Source: Rodentibacter sp901420285 (lineage in GTDB: Bacteria; Pseudomonadota; Gammaproteobacteria; Enterobacterales; Pasteurellaceae). Taken from it: 64,000 nucleotides of DNA. Below the pieces are notes generated by a model. The model saw nothing but the letters and a program-made list of their open reading frames with translations. It made no database searches and was not told the origin of the DNA. Within the stretch, counting starts at the first letter, position 1, and every line of letters starts with the position of its first letter. Position numbers and translations under genes: made by a program. The stretch is from positions 992,001 to 1,056,000 of the forward strand of contig NZ_CP162010.1 of assembly GCF_041734645.1 (NCBI RefSeq), in the 5' to 3' direction. Positions 1-8,336 of this stretch are shown here, piece after piece.

Positions 1-839
1 GAATCACCGTTATAAATATTTCCTTGACGACTATAGTTCGCATCAAAGGTTAATTTTTGATCCGGCGTCATATTCCAAACCAGTTGCCCGGCCACATCTT
101 TATTTCGCACGCCTTCGCGTCCGGCATTAATGGTATTTGCGTTGGCGTTTTCGCTTGCATTCAAATCCAACGCATCCGCATCAGTTCTGGCAAGATTGCC
201 ATATAGACGAAAACCAAGCACGTCTTTAATTAACGGCCCGCTTAAATTAAAGCCTACGCGATTGGTATCGCCTTCTTTAGGATCTTCCGGTTGCTCGGTG
301 TAAAGATTTAAACTGCCGTGAAATGCCTCTGTTGGCGATTTGGTTTTAATATTCACTACCCCGCCCATAGCGCCGGAACCGTAACGCGCCGCTGCCGGTC
401 CGCGTAAAACTTCAATGGATTCAATCGCATCCGCCGGCACCCAGTTGGTATCACCGCGCGTGTTGCGCGTACCGTTTCGGCCGTAGCGCTCGGAATTACG
501 AGATTTAACCGGTTTTCCGTCCACTAAAATAAGGGTATTTTCCGGCCCCATCGCGCGAATATCCACTTGGCGTTTATTACCGCGCGCGCCGCCCGGCGCA
601 TTGGTACTTAATGTCACACCGGGTTGTTTGGCAATAATTTCCGACGCATCGTTTTCGATCGGGTTGCGCGCGAGATCTTTTTCGCTAATCACCGAAACAC
701 CGAGCGATTGTTTCACTTGTTGTTCTGCGGTTACATTAATTTCATCGAGCGTTTCTTGCGTAGTTGCGTAAGCCGCACCTACCAATGCGGTGCTAATAGC
801 AAAGGTCAAGACACTAAGCTTGAACTGTTGGTTCTTCAT
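1..839 (-). CDS. TonB-dependent siderophore receptor, FepA/IrgA-like (N-terminal part)
   Basis: Outer-membrane receptor for uptake of a ferric siderophore powered by TonB-ExbBD. Reading the minus strand from the ATG at 839 gives MKNQQFKLSVL..., a signal peptide ending near AAYA, then a TonB-box-like stretch (ETLDEINVTA) and a complete plug domain with GVSVISEKDL and RGPAAARYGSGAMGGVVNI. The phrase GDTNWVPADAIESIEVLRG is characteristic of the catecholate (enterobactin-type) FepA/IrgA/BfeA subgroup; the exact ligand is inference. Only about 279 residues are in the window; the beta-barrel lies beyond the left edge. The signal peptide codons contain one copy of the AATGCGGTGC repeat (784-793). 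RBS AAGGAAAC lies just upstream. No other gene of an iron operon is visible. Confidence 0.9.
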   Translation of the reverse strand, partial: MKNQQFKLSVLTFAISTALVGAAYATTQETLDEINVTAEQQVKQSLGVSVISEKDLARNPIENDASEIIAKQPGVTLSTNAPGGARGNKRQVDIRAMGPENTLILVDGKPVKSRNSERYGRNGTRNTRGDTNWVPADAIESIEVLRGPAAARYGSGAMGGVVNIKTKSPTEAFHGSLNLYTEQPEDPKEGDTNRVGFNLSGPLIKDVLGFRLYGNLARTDADALDLNASENANANTINAGREGVRNKDVAGQLVWNMTPDQKLTFDANYSRQGNIYNGD

Positions 840-895
840 TTTGTTTCCTTAGAAAATTAAGACTAGATACGCTATATAAAAATATATAGACCGGC

Positions 896-940
896 AAATT
901 ATAATTCGTTATATATTAATGTAAATAACAAATTATAATT
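896..940 (-). promoter_or_regulatory. Possible Fur-regulated promoter of the TonB receptor
   Basis: Two identical 11-base copies of AAATTATAATT (each containing a 10-base palindrome) are spaced 34 bases apart, 57-101 bases upstream of the receptor start. The stretch between them, with TTATATATTAATG, has the ATAAT/ATTAT character of Fur sites, and catecholate receptors are normally Fur-repressed. It is not a clear match to the 19-base Fur consensus, so this is an inference from position and composition. Confidence 0.3.
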
Positions 941-1215
941 CACCTCTTTAGAGTTACAAAGAATTTATTGATTTAGCCAAATCGCCGAATTTTTTCAATT
1001 AAACCTAGGAACATTCCTTGTGCCGCAAGGCTTCAATGCGGTGCTATTTGAAGAGTTCAATGAGTCGGTGGGGATTCGTAAAATCGTATCAGACGAATAA
1101 TCGATATCAGTGAAAAATCGCTATCGTTTAACATTTAAAATTAAAATATTTCATAAATTTTGTGAAAATAATGAATTTGCATAATGCGCTTAATTGACGC
1201 ATTCTAAGTTCGCAC

Positions 1216-1231
1216 GGACGTTTAGACGTCT
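1216..1231 (+). promoter_or_regulatory. Tandem MetJ operator (met boxes) of metE
   Basis: Two directly adjacent 8-base met boxes are visible: GGACGTTT (6 of 8 matches) and AGACGTCT (8 of 8 matches to the MetJ consensus AGACGTCT). They end 34 bases before the metE start. MetJ with S-adenosylmethionine binds tandem boxes of exactly this phasing, so metE is expected to be repressed when methionine is plentiful. RBS GAGGAA follows at 1255-1260. Confidence 0.85.
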
Positions 1232-1265
1232 AAATTATTTATCACCACATTTATGAGGAATTAAC

Positions 1266-3551
1266 ATGACAACATTTCATTTATCGGGTTTCCCACGCGT
1301 AGGGGCAAAACGTGAACTTAAATTTGCCCAAGAACGTTACTGGCGCGGTGAAATCGCTGAAGCCGATTTATTAGACATTGCAAAAAAATTGCGTGAAATT
1401 AACTGGCAACATCAAGCCAATGCGAATGCGGATTTCGTGGCGGTGGCAGATTTCACTTTCTACGATCATATTTTAGATTTACAAGTAGCAACAGGCGCCA
1501 TTCCTGCACGCTTTGGCTTCGACAGTCAAAACTTAACGCTCGACCAATATTTCCAATTGGCGCGTGGCAACAAAACACAATTTGCCATTGAAATGACCAA
1601 ATGGTTCGATACCAACTACCACTACCTTGTGCCGGAATTCCACAAGGACACTCAATTTAAAGCCAACCCGGCGCACTATGTGCAACAAATCTGTGAAGCC
1701 AAAGCCCTCGGCCACAAAGTAAAACCCACTATCGTTGGCCCATTAACCTTCCTTTGGTTAGGCAAAGAAAAAGGCGCGTCGTTTAATCGTTTAGATTTGT
1801 TAAACAAACTCGTGCCGGTTTATGTGGACATCTTAAACGCATTAACCGCTGAAGGTGTGGCTGAAGGTGTGGAATACATTCAAATTGACGAACCGGCTTT
1901 AACCCTTGATTTACCGGCAGAATGGATTGCCGCTTATAAAGCGGTTTATGCGACGTTTGCTGCACAAGTCAATGCCAAACTCTTGCTTGCCACCTATTTC
2001 GGCTCCGTAGCAGAACATGCGGATTTATTGAAATCCTTGCCGGTAGCCGGTCTCCACATTGATTTGGTGCGCGCGCCGGAACAACTTTCTGCTTTTGAAA
2101 ATTATGACAAAATCCTGTCTGTGGGCGTAATTGACGGCCGTAATATTTGGCGTGCGAACTTAAACCAAGTGTTAGATGTGGTTGAACCATTAAAAGCGAA
2201 ATTAGATGAGCGTTTATGGATTGCGCCAAGCTGTTCCCTACTCCATACGCCTTATGATTTGGCGGTGGAAACCCAACTGCAAGCCAACAAGCCGGAGCTT
2301 TATCAATGGTTGGCATTCACCTTACAAAAAATTCAAGAATTACGCGTCATTAAAACCGCACTTGAGCAAGGACGTGAGGCGGTGCAAGCAGAGCTTGATG
2401 CCAGCCAAGCAGCCGCTGACGCGCGTAAAAACTCTCGTGAAATCCATCGTACTTGTGTGGCGGAACGTTTGGCAAATCTGCCGAAAAATGCCGATCAACG
2501 TAAATCGCCATTTGCAGAACGGATTAAATTACAAAATGCGTGGTTAAATCTACCGTTATTGCCAACCACCAATATTGGCTCTTTCCCGCAAACCACGGAA
2601 ATTCGTCATGCCCGTGCCGCCTTCAAAAAAGGCGATCTCAGCTTGGCGGATTACGAAGCGGCAATGAAAAAAGAAATTGAATTTGTGGTACGTGAACAAG
2701 AAAAATTAGATTTGGACGTGTTAGTGCACGGCGAAGCAGAACGCAACGACATGGTTGAATACTTCGGCGAATTGCTTGATGGATTTGCGTTCACCAGATT
2801 CGGTTGGGTACAAAGTTACGGTTCCCGCTGCGTAAAACCACCGGTCATTTACGGTGATGTGACCCGCCCGGAACCGATGACCGTGCGTTGGTCGCAATAT
2901 GCCCAAAGCCTCACCAACAAAGTGATGAAAGGCATGCTGACCGGCCCGGTAACGATTTTACAATGGTCTTTCGTGCGTAACGACATTCCACGTTCAACGG
3001 TGTGTAAACAAATTGCCGTGGCGCTTTCTGATGAAGTGTTGGACTTAGAAAAAGCAGGCATTAAAGTGATCCAAATTGACGAACCGGCTATCCGCGAAGG
3101 TTTACCGCTCAAACGTGCCGATTGGGATGCTTATTTACAATGGGCTGGCGAAGCTTTCCGTTTAAGTTCAATGGGTTGTAAAGATGATACACAAATTCAT
3201 ACACACATGTGTTATTCCGAATTTAACGACATTTTACCGGCCATTGCCGCCCTAGATGCTGACGTGATCACCATCGAAACCTCCCGTTCCGACATGGAAT
3301 TGCTTACCGCTTTCGGTGATTTCAAATATCCGAACGACATCGGCCCGGGTGTGTACGATATCCACAGCCCACGCGTACCGACCGCAGAAGAAATCGAACA
3401 TCTTCTTCGCAAAGCATTACAAGTGGTACCAAAAGAACGCTTATGGGTCAACCCGGACTGCGGCCTAAAAACCCGTGGCTGGCCGGAAACTATCGCGGCA
3501 TTAAAAGTGATGGTGGATGTCACGAAGAAATTACGTGCGGAATTAGCCTAA
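1266..3551 (+). CDS. metE: Cobalamin-independent methionine synthase MetE
   Basis: Cytosolic 5-methyltetrahydropteroyltriglutamate-homocysteine methyltransferase; it transfers a methyl group from methyl-folate to homocysteine, the last step of methionine synthesis without B12. The 761-aa length is full for the family. N-terminal domain starts TTFHLSGFPRVGAKRELK; the C-terminal catalytic barrel starts near LPTTNIGSFPQT. Zinc ligands are visible: His647 and Cys649 in IHTHMCYSEF and Cys732 in NPDCGLKTRGWPE. Start chosen at the ATG with GAGGAA six bases upstream. It stands alone, with MetJ boxes upstream and its own terminator downstream. Codons around 2355 include one standard uptake core ACCGCACTT. 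Confidence 0.98.
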   Translation: MTTFHLSGFPRVGAKRELKFAQERYWRGEIAEADLLDIAKKLREINWQHQANANADFVAVADFTFYDHILDLQVATGAIPARFGFDSQNLTLDQYFQLARGNKTQFAIEMTKWFDTNYHYLVPEFHKDTQFKANPAHYVQQICEAKALGHKVKPTIVGPLTFLWLGKEKGASFNRLDLLNKLVPVYVDILNALTAEGVAEGVEYIQIDEPALTLDLPAEWIAAYKAVYATFAAQVNAKLLLATYFGSVAEHADLLKSLPVAGLHIDLVRAPEQLSAFENYDKILSVGVIDGRNIWRANLNQVLDVVEPLKAKLDERLWIAPSCSLLHTPYDLAVETQLQANKPELYQWLAFTLQKIQELRVIKTALEQGREAVQAELDASQAAADARKNSREIHRTCVAERLANLPKNADQRKSPFAERIKLQNAWLNLPLLPTTNIGSFPQTTEIRHARAAFKKGDLSLADYEAAMKKEIEFVVREQEKLDLDVLVHGEAERNDMVEYFGELLDGFAFTRFGWVQSYGSRCVKPPVIYGDVTRPEPMTVRWSQYAQSLTNKVMKGMLTGPVTILQWSFVRNDIPRSTVCKQIAVALSDEVLDLEKAGIKVIQIDEPAIREGLPLKRADWDAYLQWAGEAFRLSSMGCKDDTQIHTHMCYSEFNDILPAIAALDADVITIETSRSDMELLTAFGDFKYPNDIGPGVYDIHSPRVPTAEEIEHLLRKALQVVPKERLWVNPDCGLKTRGWPETIAALKVMVDVTKKLRAELA

Positions 3552-3578
3552 TCACAGATAGTCGTTCACAAATAAAAG

Positions 3579-3613
3579 AAAAGCTGAATCTCAGAATAGG
3601 TTCAGCTTTTTTG
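3579..3613 (+). terminator. Rho-independent terminator of metE
   Basis: Stem AAGCTGAA (3581-3588) and TTCAGCTT (3601-3608), loop of 12 bases, followed by a T run. It lies 28 bases after the metE stop, ahead of the convergent GntR gene. Confidence 0.85.
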
Positions 3614-3641
3614 TTTTACGGAAGAGAAAAGCGCTATTTTT

Positions 3642-4355
3642 TTAAACATGTCGCTTCGCAGTGGAAGCAAAGGTAATTTTATCAGGGCGATAACTAATGC
3701 TACCGTACTGAAATGGGCGTCCGTCGGCTAAATAAGTGGTGCTGGTAACATTCACAACCATATTATACTCACCTAGATCCATGGTGCTTTCTTCTTCTTC
3801 ATTGGCATAACGAAACGCAATTTCACGCTGTGAATAACTAATTTTTAGACCAAGTTCACTTTCTAAATAATGATAAATGGATTGTTCCGCAATCTCACGA
3901 TTAATAAAAGGAACAATACGACGATCAAAGTAAGAGACTTCGTATTCCACCGCTTCCCCGTTAATTTCACGAACGCGACCTATACGGTAAAAGTCAATCT
4001 GGTCATTTACGTTAAAGATCCGCATTAGTTCTTCTTCCCCTTGCACAATATACAAACTGGTTAGGGTTGTTTTCACTTGATGGGTTAAAGGGCGATTCAG
4101 CTCCCCAACGGTTTTGATTTCGGAAAGCTGTTGAGGTGTAGATAAATTATGTTCGAGAACAATAGAAGTTCGCCCCTGTTGTTTCTGAATGTAACCGTCC
4201 ATTTCAAGCAGAGAAAGGGCTTTGCGAATGGTGTCTTTAGAAAAACCATATTCTTGCATAAGCTCACTTTCACTGGGTAATTCTTGCTTTGGCGGTAAAA
4301 TTCCATCGGTTATTTTGCTTTTTATATCATTATAAACCGCTTTGTATTTACTCAC
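3642..4355 (-). CDS. GntR-family transcriptional repressor with UTRA domain (TreR-like)
   Basis: DNA-binding regulator of the adjacent carbohydrate locus. Residues 1-70 form a GntR winged helix-turn-helix (YKAVYNDIKSKITDGILPP, then LPSESELMQEYGFSKDTIRKALSLLEMDGYI); residues about 85-235 match the UTRA ligand domain, which binds sugar phosphates or related effectors. The overall type is that of Gram-positive TreR/MngR repressors, 237 aa being the usual length. It is divergent from malQ-glgP, and the 198-base gap between them holds palindromes likely to be its operators. The ligand cannot be read from sequence; a disaccharide phosphate or glucose-6-phosphate is inferred from the neighbouring PTS permease. 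Start is the ATG at 4355. Confidence 0.85.
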   Translation of the reverse strand: MSKYKAVYNDIKSKITDGILPPKQELPSESELMQEYGFSKDTIRKALSLLEMDGYIQKQQGRTSIVLEHNLSTPQQLSEIKTVGELNRPLTHQVKTTLTSLYIVQGEEELMRIFNVNDQIDFYRIGRVREINGEAVEYEVSYFDRRIVPFINREIAEQSIYHYLESELGLKISYSQREIAFRYANEEEESTMDLGEYNMVVNVTSTTYLADGRPFQYGSISYRPDKITFASTAKRHV

Positions 4356-4425
4356 TTTTCCACTCCATTTTTTACTTTTATTCCTTTATTTGAACCTGTA
4401 ATAGAATACCATAAACTCTCATAGT

Positions 4426-4435
4426 TATACGTATA
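4426..4435. promoter_or_regulatory. Palindrome TATACGTATA, possible operator
   Basis: A perfect 10-base palindrome in the divergent gntR/malQ promoter. It shares the TACGTA centre with the 18-base palindrome at 4475-4492, so it may be a weaker site for the same repressor, or part of a gntR promoter. Confidence 0.35.
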
Positions 4436-4440
4436 GTTTT

Positions 4441-4456
4441 TGTGATTAACATCACA
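4441..4456 (+). promoter_or_regulatory. Consensus CRP (cAMP receptor protein) site
   Basis: TGTGA-TTAACA-TCACA is a perfect TGTGA-N6-TCACA match. It lies about 100 bases before the malQ-glgP start, immediately upstream of the repressor operators, so the locus is expected to be under catabolite control. Confidence 0.8.
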
Positions 4457-4492
4457 CTTTTACGAAAACATTTAAACTTTTACGTAAAAGTT
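4456..4492. promoter_or_regulatory. Tandem operators for the GntR-family repressor
   Basis: AACTTTTACGTAAAAGTT at 4475-4492 is a perfect 18-base palindrome. ACTTTTACG also occurs at 4456-4464, followed by AAAAC, giving a second imperfect copy 20 bases away. Two-fold symmetric sites between a GntR gene and its divergent target are the usual arrangement for this family; assignment to this repressor is inference. Confidence 0.6.
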
Positions 4493-4553
4493 ATTGTGTA
4501 AAATAAAATTTAGATTAGAATCTCTACAACTTTTACTTCTGAAGGAAAAAATT

Positions 4554-7500
4554 ATGCTTACTCGGTCAAGTGGTGTTTTAATGCATATCACCTCATTACC
4601 CAATGCATTTGGAATTGGTAGTTTTGGACAATCTGCTTATGATTTTGTGGATTTTTTAGTTGAAACGAAACAAACCTATTGGCAAATCCTTCCATTAACC
4701 ACCACCAGCTACGGTGATTCTCCTTATCAATCCTTCTCTGCTATTGCAGGTAACACGCATTTAATTGATTTTGCTTTACTCATCCAAATGGGTTTATTGC
4801 AAGAAACGGATTATGCTTCGGTTAATTTTGGTGATGATCCGACAAAAGTGGATTACGAACGCATTTTTCATGCTCGTCGCCCGATCTTAGAAATTGCCGT
4901 TAAACATTTCCTTGCCGATAAAAAACACCAAGCAGCCTTCAAAAACTTTGAAAAAAGCAACCATACTTGGTTGGAAGACTATGCGGAATTTATGGCAATC
5001 AAAGAGCATTTCGGCAATAAGGCCTTACAAGAATGGGAAGATAAACAGGTTGTTGCCCGTCAATCGAAGACACTTGCAAAATACCGCGCAATGCTGACAG
5101 AGCAAATTCAGTATTTCAAAGTAACGCAATATTTCTTTTTCCAACAATGGTTGGCATTGAAAAACTACGCTAATCAAAGAGGAATTAAAATTATCGGCGA
5201 TATGCCGATTTATGTGGCGGCAGACAGCGTCGAAGTGTGGACAATGCCGGAACTCTTCCAATTAGATAAAGAACGCAATCCGCTTTTCGTCGCCGGTGTT
5301 CCTGCCGATCAGTTTAGCGCCACCGGACAGCTTTGGGGCAATCCGCTTTATGACTGGGCTGAACATAAGAAACAAGGCTATGCTTGGTGGATTCATCGCA
5401 TTGAGGAAAGCTTTAAAATTTACGATGTACTTCGTATCGATCATTTCAAAGGTTTCTCCGATTATTGGCAAGTGGATGGTAAAGCAGACATTGCCAAATA
5501 TGGTAGCTGGCAGCCCGGCCCGGGATATGATTTGTTCAAAGCAGTAAAAGCACAGCTAGGTGATTTGCCTATTATCGCTGAAGATCTCGGCAATATTGAT
5601 GAAAAAGCGAAGAAATTACTGCTTGATTGTGGTTATCCCGGCATGAAAATTTTGCAATTTGGTTTTGAAGATGTAAGTGGTGAAAGCCTGGATAGCCCAC
5701 ATTATTGTATTCCGCATTGCATCGCCTACACCGGCACACATGACAATGATGTCACAAATGGTTGGTATGACGGTTTAACGTTGAAACAGCAACAATATAT
5801 CAATGCTTATACCCATCGTGCTGCGGATGAATCTATTTGTCAGGCAATGATTCGCCAATTATTTGCTACCGTAAGTAATACGGCGATTGCCACCATGCAA
5901 GATATTTTAGATTTGTCCGCCAGCTCAAGAATGAATATTCCTTCCACCATAGGTGGAAACTGGGAATGGCGAATGCAAGAAAGTGATTTAACAAAAGCCA
6001 AAAAAGATTTTTTAACCCAAATAACCACGTTATATGGACGCGCCAATAAGGAAAAAAACATGCTCAAATTTACGACCTTTGTGCAAACAGCAACACAGAA
6101 AACCCTTGAACAATTAAGCGATCGCGAAATTTATGTGCAGCTCTTAAATTACGTGAAAAACATTGCGGCAGATAAACCGAAAAACACAGGAAAACGTAAG
6201 GTTTACTATATTTCTGCGGAGTTTTTGATTGGTAAATTACTGTCTAACAATTTAATCAATCTTGGCGTATATCAAGAAATCAAAGATGAATTGGCGCAGG
6301 CAGGAAAATCACTAAGCCATATTGAAGATATTGAACCGGAACCGTCTTTAGGGAATGGTGGATTAGGTCGTTTAGCTTCCTGTTTTATTGATTCCATGTC
6401 CACACTCGGGCTAAATGCGGAAGGTGTAGGCTTGAATTACCATTGCGGTTTATTTAAACAAGTCTTTAAAAACAATGAGCAACATGCCGAACCGAATGAT
6501 TGGATTGAAAAAGACTCTTGGTTAATCCCGACAAATATCCGTTATGAAGTACCATTTAAAGACTTCACGTTAACCTCTAAATTAGATCGTATTGATATTC
6601 TTGGTTACAAAAAAGACACCAAAAATTATCTCAACTTATTTGATATTGAATCGATTAATCATAAATTGATTAAAAAAGGTATCACCTTTGATAAAACAAA
6701 AATCAAAGAAAATCTGACCTTATTCCTTTATCCGGATGACTCCGATAAAAACGGTGAATTATTACGTATTTATCAGCAATATTTTATGGTCTCCAATGCG
6801 GCGCAGTTATTAATTGATGAAGCCATTGAACGTGGCAGTAATTTACATGATTTAGCCGATTATGCCTATGTGCAAATTAATGACACGCACCCATCCATGG
6901 TGATTCCGGAATTGATTCGCTTATTAACGGAAAAACATCGTATTAAATTTGCAGAAGCGGTAGAAATCGTGCGCAATATGGTGGGCTACACGAACCATAC
7001 GATTCTTGCCGAAGCCTTAGAAAAATGGCCTTTAGCTTATTTAGAAGAAGTGGTTCCACATTTAGTGAAGATCATCAAAAAACTGAATAAATTGGTGCAG
7101 AAAGAATATCCGAATCCTGATGTACAAATCATTGATAAGCAAAAACGCGTCCATATGGCGCATATGGATATTCATTTTTCAAACTCTGTGAACGGTGTGG
7201 CGGCATTACACACGGAAATTTTGAAAAATTCCGAACTCAAAGCGTTTTATGAAATTTATCCGGAGAAGTTTAATAATAAAACTAACGGAATCACCTTCCG
7301 TCGTTGGTTAGAATTTTCTAACCAAGCTTTATCTGCTTATATTAAACAACTTATCGGCGATGAGTACTTACATGATGCAACTCAATTGGAAAAACTGCTT
7401 GCCTTTAAAGATGACAAAAAAGTGCATCAAAAATTAGCTGAAATTAAATTCCAGAATAAATTAGCGCTAAAAACTTATCTTAAAGAAAATAAAGGCATTG

Positions 7501-8327
7501 AATTGGATGAGAATTCCATTATCGATACACAAATTAAGCGTTTCCACGAATATAAACGCCAACAAATGAATGCGCTTTATGTGATTCATAAATACCTTGA
7601 AATCAAAGCAGGCAAACTACCAAAACGTAAAATTACCGTGATTTTTGGTGGGAAAGCCGCACCGGCTTATGTGATTGCACAGGATATTATTCATTTAATT
7701 CTTTGCTTGTCTGAATTAATCAATAACGATCCGGATGTGAATCAGTATTTAAACGTCTATTTAGTGGAAAACTACAATGTCAGCGTGGCGGAAAAATTAA
7801 TTCCGGCAACAGATATTTCAGAGCAAATTTCCCTTGCCTCAAAAGAAGCTTCAGGAACGGGCAATATGAAATTTATGCTGAATGGCGCATTAACCTTGGG
7901 CACAATGGACGGTGCAAATGTCGAAATTGCAGAATTAGCCGGCACAGAAAATATTTATACCTTTGGTAAGGATGCTAAAAGCATTATCAAGCTGTATGAA
8001 ACTGCCGGTTATGTGTCGAAAGATTACTATGAAAAGGATAAACACATTAAAAGAGCGGTCGATTTTATCCTTGATTCTACGCTGGTAAAACTGGGCAATG
8101 AAGCACGTTTAAAACGCCTACATGATGAATTGCTCAATAAAGACTGGTTTATGACCTTAATTGACTTTGATGCTTATGTCACGGCAAAAGAACAGATTTT
8201 GGCGGATTATGAAGATCAAGATAGCTGGAATAAAAAAGTGATTCATAACATAGCCAAAGCCGGGTTCTTCTCATCGGATCGCACCATTGCACAATATAAC
8301 GCTGATATTTGGCATTGTGAGGATTAA
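4554..8327 (+). CDS. MalQ-GlgP fusion: 4-alpha-glucanotransferase / alpha-glucan phosphorylase
   Basis: One reading frame holds two alpha-glucan enzymes. Residues 1-502 are MalQ (amylomaltase, glycoside hydrolase 77): SSGVLMHITSLPNAFGIGSFG, GDSPYQSFSA, the nucleophile motif VLRIDHFKGF, IIAEDLGN and TGTHDNDVTNGW. Residues 503-1257 are GlgP (glycosyltransferase 35): ISAEFLIGKLLSNNL, EPSLGNGGLGRLASCF, and the pyridoxal-phosphate Lys1106 in GTGNMKFMLNGAL. Both halves resemble Firmicutes enzymes, and 755 aa is the usual length of that GlgP type. Together they remodel maltodextrins and release glucose-1-phosphate in the cytosol. At the junction a full RBS (AAGGA) and ATG at 6060 are retained, and a TAA (6047-6049) lies just out of frame, so the fusion probably arose by a small indel. 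An upstream in-frame ATG at 4494 is rejected because GAAGGA precedes 4554. Confidence 0.9.
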   Translation: MLTRSSGVLMHITSLPNAFGIGSFGQSAYDFVDFLVETKQTYWQILPLTTTSYGDSPYQSFSAIAGNTHLIDFALLIQMGLLQETDYASVNFGDDPTKVDYERIFHARRPILEIAVKHFLADKKHQAAFKNFEKSNHTWLEDYAEFMAIKEHFGNKALQEWEDKQVVARQSKTLAKYRAMLTEQIQYFKVTQYFFFQQWLALKNYANQRGIKIIGDMPIYVAADSVEVWTMPELFQLDKERNPLFVAGVPADQFSATGQLWGNPLYDWAEHKKQGYAWWIHRIEESFKIYDVLRIDHFKGFSDYWQVDGKADIAKYGSWQPGPGYDLFKAVKAQLGDLPIIAEDLGNIDEKAKKLLLDCGYPGMKILQFGFEDVSGESLDSPHYCIPHCIAYTGTHDNDVTNGWYDGLTLKQQQYINAYTHRAADESICQAMIRQLFATVSNTAIATMQDILDLSASSRMNIPSTIGGNWEWRMQESDLTKAKKDFLTQITTLYGRANKEKNMLKFTTFVQTATQKTLEQLSDREIYVQLLNYVKNIAADKPKNTGKRKVYYISAEFLIGKLLSNNLINLGVYQEIKDELAQAGKSLSHIEDIEPEPSLGNGGLGRLASCFIDSMSTLGLNAEGVGLNYHCGLFKQVFKNNEQHAEPNDWIEKDSWLIPTNIRYEVPFKDFTLTSKLDRIDILGYKKDTKNYLNLFDIESINHKLIKKGITFDKTKIKENLTLFLYPDDSDKNGELLRIYQQYFMVSNAAQLLIDEAIERGSNLHDLADYAYVQINDTHPSMVIPELIRLLTEKHRIKFAEAVEIVRNMVGYTNHTILAEALEKWPLAYLEEVVPHLVKIIKKLNKLVQKEYPNPDVQIIDKQKRVHMAHMDIHFSNSVNGVAALHTEILKNSELKAFYEIYPEKFNNKTNGITFRRWLEFSNQALSAYIKQLIGDEYLHDATQLEKLLAFKDDKKVHQKLAEIKFQNKLALKTYLKENKGIELDENSIIDTQIKRFHEYKRQQMNALYVIHKYLEIKAGKLPKRKITVIFGGKAAPAYVIAQDIIHLILCLSELINNDPDVNQYLNVYLVENYNVSVAEKLIPATDISEQISLASKEASGTGNMKFMLNGALTLGTMDGANVEIAELAGTENIYTFGKDAKSIIKLYETAGYVSKDYYEKDKHIKRAVDFILDSTLVKLGNEARLKRLHDELLNKDWFMTLIDFDAYVTAKEQILADYEDQDSWNKKVIHNIAKAGFFSSDRTIAQYNADIWHCED

Positions 8328-8336
8328 GGGGAACGT

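Larger units (their letters stand above)
840..1265. other. Intergenic region between the receptor gene and metE
   Basis: This 426-base gap carries two divergent promoter regions and no gene that I can support. Next to the receptor it is very AT-rich, with AAATTATAATT present twice (896-906 and 930-940), a plausible but unproven Fur-controlled promoter. At 1016-1053 there is a small hairpin CCTTG-TGCCG-CAAGG followed by one solitary copy of the repeat AATGCGGTGC (1035-1044). The right side holds MetJ boxes and the metE leader. Confidence 0.6.

Noticed and set aside
840..1265. MetR site or S-adenosylmethionine/B12 riboswitch before metE
   Set aside because: No TGAA-N5-TTCA in good context and no riboswitch core motif; MetJ boxes explain control.
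4494..4553. ATG at 4494 as the malQ-glgP start
   Set aside because: The extra 20 residues lie over the operator region and have no RBS; MalQ homology starts at 4554.
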